Positions 52,083 to 60,991 of a DNA stretch of 64,000 nucleotides are shown piece by piece (the stretch's first letter is position 1; each line of letters begins with the position of its first letter). A model generated the notes under the pieces. The model was not told where the DNA came from. It worked only from the letters and a program-made list of their open reading frames with translations, and searched no databases. A program made the translations under genes and the position numbers. Where the stretch lies: positions 372,001-436,000 of the forward strand of contig NZ_JAIWNC010000002.1 of assembly GCF_020216025.1 (NCBI RefSeq), written 5' to 3'. The stretch is from Jidongwangia harbinensis. GTDB taxonomy: Bacteria; Actinomycetota; Actinomycetes; Mycobacteriales; Micromonosporaceae.

Positions 52083-53576
52083 TCAGATGTGGTTGCGCCA
52101 CTTGCGGCCGCTGCGGCCGATCAGCCGGTCCGCGTCGGTGGGGCCCCAGGACGCCGCTTCGTACGTCGGGATCGGCGACTGGTCGTTCGCCCAGTGCTCG
52201 ATGATCGGGTCGACGATCCGCCAGCACTGTTCCACCTCGTCGGAGCGGATGAACAGCGTCGGGTCGCCGACCAGGGCGTCCAGCAGCAGCCGCTCGTACG
52301 CCTCCGGCGACTCCTCGCGGAACGTCTGGTCGTAGGAGAAGTCCATGCTCGCGGTGCGCACCCGGAACGAGTGGCCCGGCACCTTGGCGCCGAAGCGCAG
52401 CGAGATGCCCTCGTTGGGCTGGATCCGCAGGATCAGCGCGTCCGCGTCCAGCTCGGTCAGCTGGGCGGTCGGGATGGGCAGGTGCGGCGGGCGCTGGAAC
52501 TGCAGGGCCACCTCGGTGACCCGGGCCGGCAGCCGCTTGCCGGTACGCACGTAGAACGGCACCCCGGCCCAGCGCCAGTTGTCCACGTTCAGCCGCATCG
52601 CCGCGTACGTCTCGGTGCGCGAGAGCGGGTCGACGCCCTCCTCCTCGCGGTAGCCGGCCATCAGGTCGCTCCGGGTGCCGCCGCGGGTGTACTGCCCGCG
52701 CACCGCCAGGTCGGCGACGTCGCGGTTGGTGGGCAGCCGCACCGCCTGGAGCAGCTTCACCTTCTCGTTGCGCAGCCCTTCGGCGTCGAACGAGGCGGGC
52801 GGCTCCATCAGGGCCAGCGCGAGCACCTGCAGGACGTGGTTCTGCACGATGTCGCGCATCGCGCCGGCGTGCTCGTAGAAGCCGCCGCGGGTGCCCACGC
52901 CGAGCGTCTCGGCCACCGTGATCTGGACGTGGTCGACCCAGGAGCGGTCCCAGATCGGCTGGAAGATCGAGTTGGCGAAGCGCAGCGCCAGCACGTTCTG
53001 GACGGTGTCCTTGCCCAGGTAGTGGTCGATCCGGAAGACCTGCGGCTCGTCGAACGCGGCGTGCACGACGGCGTCCAGCTTGCGGGCGGTGTGCAGGTCG
53101 TTGCCGTACGGCTTCTCGATCACCAGGCGGGCGAACGCGCCCTCGCGGGCGTGGTTGAGCCCGGCACCGGCCAGGCCGTTGATCACCGGTTCGAACGCCT
53201 CGGCCGGGGTGGACAGGTAGAAGAGGCGGTTGCCCGCGGTGCCGCGCTGGGCGTCCAGCTCGTCGAGGACCTCGGCGAGCCGCTTGTAGGTGTCCGGGTC
53301 GTCGTACCCGCCGGGCACGTACCGGATGCCGCCCTGCAGCTGGGGCATGTCGCGCAGGCCCTTGTCGCCGAGCGCCTTCGCCACGAACTGCTCGTCGTTC
53401 ATCGCCGTGCGGGCCACGCCGACGAGCGCGAACTCGCCGGGGATGCGGTGGTGCCGGGCCAGGCTCTCCACGGCCGGGATGAGCTTGCGCCGGGTCAGGT
53501 CGCCGGACGCCCCGAAGATCACCAGAGTGGCGGGTGGGGCGCTGCGCTCCTGGGCGAGTTGTGGGGCGGTGTCCAT
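52083..53576 (-). CDS. zwf: Glucose-6-phosphate 1-dehydrogenase
   Basis: 497 residues from ATG 53576, with GGAGG 12 nt upstream; a frame extension to 53645 is less likely. The nucleotide-binding loop is FGASGDLTRRK (21-31). The substrate-site motif is RIDHYLGKD (His is the catalytic base), and EKPYGNDL precedes it. The C-terminal domain contains VPFYVRTGKRL and RIQPNEGISLRFGAK. It oxidises glucose 6-phosphate to 6-phosphogluconolactone, producing NADPH. Here it is not clustered with tal, opcA or pgl genes, so this may be one of two zwf copies. Confidence 0.96.
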   Translation of the reverse strand: MDTAPQLAQERSAPPATLVIFGASGDLTRRKLIPAVESLARHHRIPGEFALVGVARTAMNDEQFVAKALGDKGLRDMPQLQGGIRYVPGGYDDPDTYKRLAEVLDELDAQRGTAGNRLFYLSTPAEAFEPVINGLAGAGLNHAREGAFARLVIEKPYGNDLHTARKLDAVVHAAFDEPQVFRIDHYLGKDTVQNVLALRFANSIFQPIWDRSWVDHVQITVAETLGVGTRGGFYEHAGAMRDIVQNHVLQVLALALMEPPASFDAEGLRNEKVKLLQAVRLPTNRDVADLAVRGQYTRGGTRSDLMAGYREEEGVDPLSRTETYAAMRLNVDNWRWAGVPFYVRTGKRLPARVTEVALQFQRPPHLPIPTAQLTELDADALILRIQPNEGISLRFGAKVPGHSFRVRTASMDFSYDQTFREESPEAYERLLLDALVGDPTLFIRSDEVEQCWRIVDPIIEHWANDQSPIPTYEAASWGPTDADRLIGRSGRKWRNHI

Positions 53577-53729
53577 GGGTGCGTTCGTCCTCCGGCCGGG
53601 CGTCTCGAGCGTCTGACTGAACCTTACGGGGGCGCTGCGGGTCACGGTTCATTCCGGTACGCCGATGCGACAAGGTCCATAGCCATAAAAGTGGCATATT
53701 GGGGTAGAAGCCATGTGAGGGGGAGTCTC

Positions 53730-54665
53730 GTGAAGTACCGCCTTGTGACCCGCAGCGACTTCGACGGTCTGGTCTGTGCCGTCCTGCTGCAAGTCCTGGA
53801 CCTGATCGACGACATCACGTTCGTGCACCCCAAGGACGTGCAGGACGGGACGACGGAAATCACTGAGCGTGACATCCTGACGAATCTCCCGTACGCCCCG
53901 GACGCGCACATGGTCTTCGACCACCACCATTCCGAGACGCTGCGTAACACCGGCAACAAGAACAACCACGTGATCAACCCGGACGCGCCGTCCGCCGCCC
54001 GGGTGATCTACGAGCACTTCGGCGGCGCGGAGCGCTTCCCGGAGGTGCCGGACGACCTGATGCGCGCCGTGGACCAGGCCGACTCCGCCGCCTACTCGAT
54101 GGAGGACATCCTCCATCCGACCGGCTGGACGCTGCTCAACTTCCTGATGGACAGCCGTACCGGCCTGGGCCGGTTCCGCGAGTTCCGGATCTCCAACTAC
54201 CAGCTGATGATGCTGCTGATCGACGCCTGCATCCAGATGGACATCGACGAGATCCTCAAGATGCCGGACGTGGCCGAGCGGGTGGACCTCTACCAGGCGT
54301 GCTCGGCGATGTTCGTGGAGCAGCTGCAGCGGGTCAGCCGGGTGGAGGGCGACGTGGTGGTGGTCGACCTGCGCGACGAGGATCTGATCCAGGCCGGTAA
54401 CCGGTTCATGGTGTACGCGCTGTACCCGCAGTCCCGGGTGTCGATCCACATCATCTGGGGGCGGCAGAAGCTGAACACGGTGTTCGCCTGCGGCAAGTCG
54501 ATCCTCGACCGGACCTCACCGGTCGACATCGGCGAGGTGATGCTGCGCTACGGCGGCGGCGGCCACTTGGCGGCCGGCACCTGCCAGGTCCCGCACACCG
54601 AGTCCGAACGGGTGCTCGGCGAGCTGCTCGACGCGCTGAAGACGCCCCGGCCGGTCAGCGTCTAG
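53730..54665 (+). CDS. DHH-family phosphoesterase
   Basis: 311 residues from GTG 53730, preceded by GAGGGGGAG. N-terminal YRLVTRSDFDGLVCAVLL (metal-binding Asp10/Asp12), the diagnostic DHHH at 64-67 in VFDHHHSE, DQADSAAYS, and a C-terminal DHHA1-like end with RYGGGGHLAAGTCQVP (GGGGH motif). DHH proteins include RecJ, exopolyphosphatases and nano-RNases/c-di-nucleotide phosphodiesterases; the short length and GGGGH end fit the exopolyphosphatase/NrnA-like group. The substrate is not determined by sequence. A short AT-rich stretch (53680-53700) upstream may hold its promoter. Confidence 0.88.
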   Translation: MKYRLVTRSDFDGLVCAVLLQVLDLIDDITFVHPKDVQDGTTEITERDILTNLPYAPDAHMVFDHHHSETLRNTGNKNNHVINPDAPSAARVIYEHFGGAERFPEVPDDLMRAVDQADSAAYSMEDILHPTGWTLLNFLMDSRTGLGRFREFRISNYQLMMLLIDACIQMDIDEILKMPDVAERVDLYQACSAMFVEQLQRVSRVEGDVVVVDLRDEDLIQAGNRFMVYALYPQSRVSIHIIWGRQKLNTVFACGKSILDRTSPVDIGEVMLRYGGGGHLAAGTCQVPHTESERVLGELLDALKTPRPVSV

Positions 54666-54676
54666 CAGGCGCACAT

Positions 54677-54704
54677 CGGGGCGGGAAGTGGTCTTCCCGC
54701 CCCG
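54677..54704 (+). terminator. Hairpin terminator after DHH gene
   Basis: Perfect 12-bp stem, arms 54677-54688 and 54693-54704, with a TGGT loop, 12 nt past the DHH stop. It could also act on the convergent YcnI-like gene, which ends at 54812. Confidence 0.8.
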
Positions 54705-54811
54705 TCGTGCGCGGGTCGTGGGCCATGCCCTGTGGCCCCACCCGCCCGTCGTGACCCGCGCCCCACGCGCTTCGCACGACACCCGCGCCCACCTGCGCGG
54801 GACAATCGGAG

Positions 54812-55630
54812 TTACGGGCCGTCCCGGTAGCTCCAGGCGCCCACCTTGGCGCCGGCGCCCACCGGCTCGCCGGCGTCCGCCGGCTCCGTCTCCGCGGCCG
54901 GCGCCTCCGCCGGCCCGGCACCCCGCCGGCGCCCGCGGATCAGCGCCACCACGGCGGCCGCACCGGCCAGGGCGGCGACGATCCAGCCGGCCGCGGACCA
55001 GAAGCCGCCCCCGCCGTCCTCGGCCTGTGCCTGCCCGACCAGCTCGGCGAACTGCTCGTCCTCGGTGGCCGGCCCGGTGCCGCCGTGCCCCGAGGTGTGC
55101 CCGGGCGCCTGCTGGCCGTCCGACGGCGTGAGGGTGAGCGTGGCCGCGGGCAGCGCCGGGCCGGGCTTGCCGCCGGCGTACGTCGGCTCCAGCGTGAAAC
55201 GCATCTGGCTGACCATCGGCAACGGGCCCAGTGCCACGCTCAGCTCGGTCGACTTCCCGGGCGCGAGGTTGCGTCCACCGGCCGCGATCCAGGTGATCGC
55301 GGCGGCGGTCTCGGTCACCGGCGTACCGCCGTGGATGCTGGTCAGCGGCTTGGTCAGCTTCATGTTCTCGATCTGCGGCGCCCAGTCCGGCACCGACAGC
55401 GGGAACACCTCGGCCACCGGGGTGTCCTTCGGCAGCACGAGCCGTACCTTGGTGATCGCGGTGGGTGCCGTGTTCGTCACGCGGAAGGTGACGTTGGCGC
55501 CGCTGCCCTGTGCCGCGCTGGGCGGCTCCACGGTCACGTCGGCGGCGGCGGGCGCGGCCGCGCCCAGGACGGCGGCGGTGACCGCGACGGCGAGCACACC
55601 AGCCCGGCGCGCGAGGAGATTTCGGCTCAC
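54812..55630 (-). CDS. YcnI-like (DUF1775) membrane-anchored protein
   Basis: 272 residues from GTG 55630. A signal peptide (RRAGVLAVAVTAAVLGAAAP) ends in AAAD near residue 30. The mature protein opens with VTVEPPSAAQGSGANVTFRVTN, then PAPQIEN-type WAPQIENMKL and ITWIAAGGRNLAPGKSTELSVALG, the DUF1775 pattern. A Pro/Gly/His linker precedes one C-terminal membrane helix (WIVAALAGAAAVVALIRG) and a short cytoplasmic tail. Bacillus YcnI binds copper through an N-terminal histidine; here the mature N-terminus is Asp/Val, so that ligand is not evident. No copper-transport (YcnJ/CopCD) gene is adjacent. Confidence 0.85.
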   Translation of the reverse strand: MSRNLLARRAGVLAVAVTAAVLGAAAPAAADVTVEPPSAAQGSGANVTFRVTNTAPTAITKVRLVLPKDTPVAEVFPLSVPDWAPQIENMKLTKPLTSIHGGTPVTETAAAITWIAAGGRNLAPGKSTELSVALGPLPMVSQMRFTLEPTYAGGKPGPALPAATLTLTPSDGQQAPGHTSGHGGTGPATEDEQFAELVGQAQAEDGGGGFWSAAGWIVAALAGAAAVVALIRGRRRGAGPAEAPAAETEPADAGEPVGAGAKVGAWSYRDGP

Positions 55631-55712
55631 GCGAGGTAGTTCGGATCGGGCGCGCGAATGGTTCAACCTCGCCCGGATTTTTTCCGCCGGCCGGCCGGGG
55701 GAGGATGAGGTC

Positions 55713-55919
55713 ATGCGTGACGTGCCGATCGACGGCGACATGATCCGACTCGGGCAGTTCCTCAAGCTCGCCGACCTGATCGACACCGGGGGCGAGGCCA
55801 AGATCCTGATCTCCTCCGGCGACGTCACGGTCAACGGCGAGGTGGACCTGCGCCGCGGCCGCCAACTGCACCGCGGCGACGTCGTGCGGGTGCGCGGGCA
55901 CGGGGCCCGGGTGGCCTGA
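55713..55919 (+). CDS. Small S4-domain RNA-binding protein
   Basis: 68 residues from ATG 55713, preceded by GGGGGAGGA. The whole protein is an S4 domain of the YaaA/YbcJ type: IRLGQFLKLADLIDTGGEAKILI, SGDVTVNGEVDLRRGRQLHRGDVV. Such proteins bind structured RNA, often rRNA or tRNA. It is divergent from the YcnI-like gene (82 nt between starts). A short inverted repeat (TGCCCG-AA-CGGGCA, 55955-55968) lies 36 nt after the stop and may assist termination. Confidence 0.88.
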   Translation: MRDVPIDGDMIRLGQFLKLADLIDTGGEAKILISSGDVTVNGEVDLRRGRQLHRGDVVRVRGHGARVA

Positions 55920-55993
55920 GCGCCCGATTTCCACTCCACATCGGACGCGAAGCGTGCCCGAACGGGCATTCCCTGGCAAGCCGTGACCGATGG

Positions 55994-56022
55994 TTGACTT
56001 CAGTCGATCACAGGCATGTACT
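55994..56022 (+). promoter_or_regulatory. Candidate promoter of the polyol ABC operon
   Basis: TTGACT (-35, 55994-55999), a 17-bp spacer and TGTACT (-10, 56017-56022). An imperfect inverted repeat (ACCGATGTG ... CACAGTCGGT, about 56027-56056) lies just downstream and could be a repressor site. The coding sequence starts at 56081. Confidence 0.5.
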
Positions 56023-56080
56023 GATGACCGATGTGTTACCGGCATCACACAGTCGGTGACCGCCTCGCCGGGGAGGCCGC

Positions 56081-57454
56081 ATGTCTCGTGCCCACGCACG
56101 TGCCGCTCTGTCCGCGTCCGCCGCCGCCGTTCTGGCCGTGGCCCTCACCGGCTGCGCCGGCTGGGGCGGCGATTCGGCCGGGGACGGCGGAGCCAACAGC
56201 ATCAACGTGCTGATGGTCAACAACCCGCAGATGATCGACCTGCAGCGGTTGACCGCCGAACACTTCACCCGGGAGACCGGCATCGGCGTCAACTTCACCG
56301 TGCTGCCGGAGAACGACGTCCGCGACAAGATCAGCCAGGAGTTCTCCAGCCAGGCCGGACAGTACGACGTCGCGTCGCTGTCCAACTTCGAGATCCCGAT
56401 CTACGCGAAGAGTAGATGGATCGCACCGCTGGACGACTACGTCGCCGCGGACACCGCGTTCGACCAGGCCGACATCCTGGCGCCGATGACCGAGTCGCTC
56501 ACCGCCGACGACGGCAAGCTGTACGGCGAACCGTTCTACGGCGAGTCCTCCTTCCTGATGTACCGCAAGGACGTGCTCGACGCCCAGGGTGTCCGGATGC
56601 CGGCCCGTCCCACCTGGACCGAGGTCGCCCGGATCGCCGCCCAGATCGACGGCAAGGTGCCCGGCATGGCCGGCATCTGCCTGCGCGGCCAGCCCGGCTG
56701 GGGCCAGGTGTTCGCGCCCCTGACCACCGTGGTCAACACGTTCGGCGGGACCTGGTTCGAGCAGGACTGGACGCCGAAGGTGAACGCGCCGGAGTTCCGG
56801 CAGGCCACCCAGTTCTACGTCGACCTGGTGCGGGCGCACGGCGAGGTCGGTGCACCGCAGGCCGGCTTCACCGAGTGCCTGAACAACCTGGTGCAGGGCA
56901 ACGCCGCGATGTGGTACGACGCCACCAGCGCCGCCGGATCGCTGGAGGCCGCCGACTCGCCGGTCAAGGGCAAGATGGGGTACGTCGCGGCGCCGGTGGA
57001 GAAGACCCCCAGCTCCGGCTGGCTGTACGCCTGGTCCTGGAGCATCCAGCAGGCCAGCGAGAAGAAGGACAACGCCTGGAAGTTCATCTCGTGGGCCTCC
57101 AGCGCCGAGTACGAGCGGCTGGTCGGCGAGCAGGTCGGCTGGTCCAGCGTGCCGGCCGGGAAGCGCGCCTCGACCTACCGGAACCAGGACTACCTGCGGG
57201 TGGCGTCCGCATTCGCCGCGCCCACCCGGGACGCCATCGCCGGCGCCGACCCGCGCAATCCGGGCGTGCAGCCGCGCCCCGCGATCGGCATCCAGTTCGT
57301 CGACATCCCGGAGTTCACCGACCTGGGTACGCAGGTCTCGCAGTACGTCAGCTCGGCCATCGCCGGGCAGATGAGCGTGGACGAAGCCCTCGACCGCGGC
57401 CAGCGCCTCGCCGAGGACGTCGCCGAACGCTACAAGTCGCGTGAGGAAGGCTGA
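56081..57454 (+). CDS. Polyol-type ABC transporter substrate-binding lipoprotein
   Basis: 457 residues. Lipobox VALTGC with Cys25. Family 1 extracellular binding protein: YDVASLSNFEIPIYAKSRWIAPLDDYV, GEPFYGESSFLMYRKDVLD, AGICLRGQPGWGQVFAP, WYDATSAAGSLEAA, LYAWSWSIQQASEKKDNAWKFI. These strings closely recall SmoE/MtlE-type sorbitol/mannitol-binding proteins. It is followed after 9 nt by two matching permeases. Polyol specificity is inference from sequence resemblance; no polyol dehydrogenase is in the window. Confidence 0.9.
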   Translation: MSRAHARAALSASAAAVLAVALTGCAGWGGDSAGDGGANSINVLMVNNPQMIDLQRLTAEHFTRETGIGVNFTVLPENDVRDKISQEFSSQAGQYDVASLSNFEIPIYAKSRWIAPLDDYVAADTAFDQADILAPMTESLTADDGKLYGEPFYGESSFLMYRKDVLDAQGVRMPARPTWTEVARIAAQIDGKVPGMAGICLRGQPGWGQVFAPLTTVVNTFGGTWFEQDWTPKVNAPEFRQATQFYVDLVRAHGEVGAPQAGFTECLNNLVQGNAAMWYDATSAAGSLEAADSPVKGKMGYVAAPVEKTPSSGWLYAWSWSIQQASEKKDNAWKFISWASSAEYERLVGEQVGWSSVPAGKRASTYRNQDYLRVASAFAAPTRDAIAGADPRNPGVQPRPAIGIQFVDIPEFTDLGTQVSQYVSSAIAGQMSVDEALDRGQRLAEDVAERYKSREEG

Positions 57455-57463
57455 GGTGCGCCC

Positions 57464-58420
57464 ATGACGTCCGTGGCCGAACAGACCGACAGCCGGGCCG
57501 GCACCCCGGCGCCGCAGCCCGGATCGGCTCGCCGGGCCACCGCCTGGGCCCGCCGGGCGCCGCTGCTGCCCGCACTCATCTTCATGATCGTGGTGACCCA
57601 GCTGCCGTTCGTCGCCACGCTGGTCATCTCGTTCATGGACTGGAACGCGTACTACCCGGAGGAGCGGGGCTTCGCCGGCTTCGACAACTTCGTCCGGGTC
57701 TTCACCGACATCAACATGCGCGACGCGGTCTGGACCACCATCCTGCTCACCGCCGGCGTGGTGCTGATCAGCCTGCTGCTGGGCCTGGGCATCGCGCTGC
57801 TGCTGGACCGGAAGTTCCGGGGCCGCGGCGCGGTCCGCACCATGATGATCGCGCCGTTCCTGGTGGTTCCGGTGGCGGCCGCGCTGCTCTGGAAGCACGC
57901 GCTCTACAACCCCGAGTACGGCCTGTTCAACGGCGCGCTCACGTGGATCTGGGGGCTGTTCGGGGCGGATCCGCCGCAGCCGGACTGGATCAGCAACATG
58001 CCGCTGTGGTCGGTCATCTTCGCGCTGGTCTGGCAGTGGACGCCGTTCATGATGCTGATCCTGCTGGCCGGTCTGCAGGGCCGCCCGCTCGACGTGATCG
58101 AGGCCGCCCGCATCGACGGCGCCAGCACCTGGCAGATCTTCCGCAGCATGACGCTGCCGCACCTGCGCCAGTACCTGGAGCTCGGCGCGCTGCTCGGCTC
58201 GATCTACATCGTGCAGAACTTCGACGCGGTCTTCACCATCACCTCCGGCGGGCTCGGCACCGCGAACCTGCCGTACACCATCTACACGATCTTCTACAAC
58301 GCGCACGACTACGGGCGCGCCTCCGCGGCCGCCGTGATCGTGGTGATCGGCACGATCCTGATCGCGACGCTCGCGCTGCGCACCGTGTCGTCGCTGTTCC
58401 GAGAGGAGTCCGGCCGATGA
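57464..58420 (+). CDS. Polyol-type ABC transporter permease 1 (SmoF-like)
   Basis: 318 residues from ATG 57464. A ~30-residue cytoplasmic tail, then six membrane helices (~33-310). The family-1 carbohydrate permease EAA loop is IEAARIDGASTWQIFRSMTLP, its core EAARIDGAS binding the ATPase. LPFVATLVISFMDWN and the periplasmic GFAGFDNFVRVF segment are typical of the first of the two permeases (MalF/SmoF position). The stop overlaps the start of the second permease. Confidence 0.93.
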   Translation: MTSVAEQTDSRAGTPAPQPGSARRATAWARRAPLLPALIFMIVVTQLPFVATLVISFMDWNAYYPEERGFAGFDNFVRVFTDINMRDAVWTTILLTAGVVLISLLLGLGIALLLDRKFRGRGAVRTMMIAPFLVVPVAAALLWKHALYNPEYGLFNGALTWIWGLFGADPPQPDWISNMPLWSVIFALVWQWTPFMMLILLAGLQGRPLDVIEAARIDGASTWQIFRSMTLPHLRQYLELGALLGSIYIVQNFDAVFTITSGGLGTANLPYTIYTIFYNAHDYGRASAAAVIVVIGTILIATLALRTVSSLFREESGR

Positions 58421-59313
58421 GCGTGAATGCCTCTGTCACGGATACCGGGCCGGTGCCGGCCACCCGCGACGAGCGGGGCGCGCCGGTGAAGAAGCGGCGG
58501 GAACGCGGCGGAGTGTGGCTGACGCTGCTCGCCTGGGTGACCGGCATCCTGTTCGTGCTGCCGGTGGCGTGGATGGTGCTGACCTCGTTCCACTCCGAGG
58601 CCGACGCCGCGCAGAATCCACCGGCGGTGTTCGCGCCGCTCACCCTGGAGGGCTACCGCGAGTTCTTCTCCGGCGGCGCCAGCCCGTGGCCGCCGCTGCT
58701 CAACTCGCTGACCGCGAGCCTGGTCTCCACCCTGCTCGTGCTGCTGCTGTCCTTCCCGGCCGCGTACGCGCTCAGCATCAAGCCGGTGAAGAAGTGGACC
58801 GACGTGCTGTTCTTCTTCCTGTCCACCAAGATGTTGCCGGTGGTGGCCGGCCTGCTGCCGCTGTACCTGTTCGCCCAGAACACCGGCCTGCTGGACAACA
58901 TCTGGCTGCTGATCGTCTTCTACACCTCGATGAACCTGCCGATCGCGGTGTGGATGATGCGCTCGTTCCTGTCCGAGGTGCCGGTGGAGATGCTGGAGGC
59001 GGCGGCGATGGACGGCGCGGGGCTGACCAGGACGCTCCGGTCGGTGATCGCCCCGGTGGTTCTGCCCGGCATCGCCGCGACCGCGCTGATCTGCTTCATC
59101 TTCAGCTGGAACGAGCTGCTCTTCGCCCGGGTCCTCACCGCCACCGTGGCGGAGACCGCGCCGGTGTTCCTGACCAGCTTCGTGACCAGTCAGGGACTGT
59201 TCCTGGCGCAGCTGTGCGCCGCCGCGTTCGTGGTGTCCCTGCCGGTGCTGGTGGCCGGGTTCGCCGCCCAGGACAAGCTGGTCCAGGGGCTGTCCCTAGG
59301 TTCGGTGAAGTAG
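58417..59313 (+). CDS. Polyol-type ABC transporter permease 2 (SmoG-like)
   Basis: 298 residues from ATG 58417 (ATGA overlap). Six helices; after TM1 comes MVLTSFHSEADAAQNPPAVFAPLTLEGYREF, typical of the MalG/SmoG position. The EAA loop reads EAAAMDGAGLTRTLRSVIAP. With permease 1 it forms the channel. No ATPase gene follows; the importer presumably borrows a shared MsiK-type ATPase encoded elsewhere, as is common in actinobacteria. Its 3' end overlaps the convergent cheY by 18 bp. Confidence 0.93.
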   Translation: MSVNASVTDTGPVPATRDERGAPVKKRRERGGVWLTLLAWVTGILFVLPVAWMVLTSFHSEADAAQNPPAVFAPLTLEGYREFFSGGASPWPPLLNSLTASLVSTLLVLLLSFPAAYALSIKPVKKWTDVLFFFLSTKMLPVVAGLLPLYLFAQNTGLLDNIWLLIVFYTSMNLPIAVWMMRSFLSEVPVEMLEAAAMDGAGLTRTLRSVIAPVVLPGIAATALICFIFSWNELLFARVLTATVAETAPVFLTSFVTSQGLFLAQLCAAAFVVSLPVLVAGFAAQDKLVQGLSLGSVK

Positions 59314-59703
59314 CGGCACCGGGGCGGGCTGCGGGCGGACCAGGCCGAGATAGGCCAGCTTCTGCTGGATGATCTCCGGCGTGAACGGCTTGAGCACGTA
59401 CTCGTGGGCGCCGGCGGCCAGCGCGCGCACCATCTGACTGTGTTCGGCCTCGGTCGTCACCATCATCATGCACATGTCCCGCAGCGGAGGCATCTTGCGG
59501 ACGTGGCGGATCAGCTCGAGCCCGTCCATCACCGGCATGTTCCAGTCGATCAGCGCGACGTCCGGCACGGTGGGAATCTCCACCAGCAGGTCCAGGGCTT
59601 CCTGCCCGTTGCCGGCCTCGTACGCGGCGAAGCCCAGCCCGCCCACGATGCGCTGCAGGATGTGGCGCATCGTGCTGGAGTCGTCGACCACGAGAGCCAG
59701 CAT
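59296..59703 (-). CDS. cheY: CheY-type single-domain response regulator
   Basis: 135 residues from ATG 59703, with GAAGGG upstream. One receiver domain only: LALVVDDSSTMRHIL (DD7-8), phospho-acceptor Asp53 in ALIDWNMPVMDG, MMVTTEAEHSQ (conserved Thr), and YVLKPFTPE (conserved Lys). The DWNMPVMDG string is typical of flagellar CheY. It is transcribed divergently from the binding-protein/chemoreceptor pair and both have FliA-like promoters, which ties it to flagellar motility rather than to the che operon at 8.8-17.8 kb. A flagellar switch partner (FliM) is expected elsewhere. Confidence 0.92.
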   Translation of the reverse strand: MLALVVDDSSTMRHILQRIVGGLGFAAYEAGNGQEALDLLVEIPTVPDVALIDWNMPVMDGLELIRHVRKMPPLRDMCMMMVTTEAEHSQMVRALAAGAHEYVLKPFTPEIIQQKLAYLGLVRPQPAPVPLLHRT

Positions 59704-59742
59704 TTCAGTCGCCCTTCGGAGGAGGTGAAGCCACGAAGTCCC

Positions 59743-59768
59743 ATCGGCCGGCGCGATCTCCGGCTGAG
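59743..59768 (-). promoter_or_regulatory. FliA-like promoter of cheY
   Basis: On the minus strand, CTCA (59768-59765), a 16-nt spacer and GCCGAT (59748-59743). It matches CTCA(N15-17)GCCGAA with one change. The first twelve bases, GCTCAGCCGGAG, are shared exactly with the divergent promoter at 59822. The ATG lies about 39 nt downstream. Confidence 0.55.
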
Positions 59769-59821
59769 CTGTTCGCCGGACATTCATCCGGCCGGTCTTC
59801 CACCCGAAATCCGGCTTGGCG

Positions 59822-59847
59822 CTCAGCCGGAGCGGTACGGCGCCGAA
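59822..59847 (+). promoter_or_regulatory. FliA-like promoter of the binding-protein/chemoreceptor operon
   Basis: CTCA (59822-59825), 16-nt spacer, GCCGAA (59842-59847), a full match to the recalled Actinoplanes FliA consensus. The ATG of the binding-protein gene is 52 nt downstream. It forms a back-to-back pair with the cheY promoter. Confidence 0.6.
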
Positions 59848-59899
59848 CGGGTAGATAGGCCGCGCCGCACGGGCTGGCGACGGTGGAAGTGGGGGAAGA

Positions 59900-60991
59900 A
59901 TGCCGGTGCCCAGAGCGCTGCCGTGGTTCGTCGCCGCCGTGTTGGTTCTCGCCACCGGCACGGCCTGTGGTGGCAGTCCGGACGTGCAGGTCGTGCAGGC
60001 GGATCGCGGGATGGTCGGCATCGCGCTGCCGACCACCAAGTCGCCGCGCTGGGTGGGCGACGGGCAGAGCATGGTCCGGCAGTTCGAACTGCTCGGCTAC
60101 CGCACCGAACTGGCGTACGGCGAGGATGACGTCAACGGCCAGATCAGCCAGCTGCAAGCCATGATCGACAAGGGTGCCAAGGCGCTGGTCGTCGGCAGCA
60201 TCGACGGCGGTGCGCTCAAGGACGTCCTGTCCGCCGCCGCGGCCGCGAAGATCCCGGTCATCGCGTACGACCGTCTGATCCGCGACACCGGCGACCTGAG
60301 CTACTACGCGACCTTCGACAACTTCAAGGTCGGCGTTCTGCAGGCCGCCTTCATCGTCGACGCGCTGGGTCTGGCCAAGGCGGACGGCCCGTTCACCATC
60401 GAGCTGTTCGCCGGGTCGGCCGACGACAACAACGCCACCTTCTTCTTCAACGGCGCCATGAGCGTGCTCCAGCCGTACCTGGATGCCGGCAAGCTGCGGG
60501 TCGCCAGCGGGGAGACCAGCTTCCGGGAGGTGGCCACGATGCGCTGGGACGGCGCGGTGGCGAAGAAGCGGATGGAGAGCCTGCTCGCCGGGCCGCTCGC
60601 GGAGGAGCGGGTGGACGCGGTGCTGTCGCCGTACGACGGAATCAGCCGCGGCATCCTCGAGGCATTGCAGGCCGCCGGGTACGGCGGCGCGCGGAAGCTG
60701 CCGGTCATCACCGGCCAGGACGCCGAGATCGAATCGGTGAAGCTGATCGCGTCCGGCGAACAGACCCAGACGGTGTACAAGGACACCCGGGAACTCGCCA
60801 AGGTCGCGGTGCAGATGACGAATTCGCTGCTGACCGGCGGCGAGCCGGAGGTGAACGACACGAAGCAGTACAACAACGGCGTCAAGGTGGTACCGACGTT
60901 CCTGCTGCAGCCGGTGAACGTGGACAAGTCCAATTACCGGCGCGTGCTGGTCGAGGGCGGCTACTACACCGCCGACCAGCTGGCCGGGTGA
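59900..60991 (+). CDS. Orphan ChvE-like sugar-binding lipoprotein, chemosensory
   Basis: 363 residues from ATG 59900. Lipobox ATGTAC with Cys23. The fold and motifs follow the importer binding protein at 41212 closely: [69 protein letters not shown], and YKDTRELA are shared or nearly so. It lacks that paralogue's short Lys/Asp/Gly insertion around residue 165. No ATPase or permease gene is adjacent; instead its stop overlaps the start of a chemoreceptor gene (GTGA). ChvE itself acts in both transport and chemotaxis in Agrobacterium. I infer that this copy presents sugar to the receptor; the ligand is probably arabinose, galactose or similar. Confidence 0.92.
   Translation: MPVPRALPWFVAAVLVLATGTACGGSPDVQVVQADRGMVGIALPTTKSPRWVGDGQSMVRQFELLGYRTELAYGEDDVNGQISQLQAMIDKGAKALVVGSIDGGALKDVLSAAAAAKIPVIAYDRLIRDTGDLSYYATFDNFKVGVLQAAFIVDALGLAKADGPFTIELFAGSADDNNATFFFNGAMSVLQPYLDAGKLRVASGETSFREVATMRWDGAVAKKRMESLLAGPLAEERVDAVLSPYDGISRGILEALQAAGYGGARKLPVITGQDAEIESVKLIASGEQTQTVYKDTRELAKVAVQMTNSLLTGGEPEVNDTKQYNNGVKVVPTFLLQPVNVDKSNYRRVLVEGGYYTADQLAG

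Noticed and set aside
53641..53666. GTCA-N16-GCCGAT, a possible FliA-like promoter before the DHH gene
   Set aside because: It deviates at one base in each element and the distance to the GTG is long; the gene has no evident motility link. Kept only as a weak lookalike.
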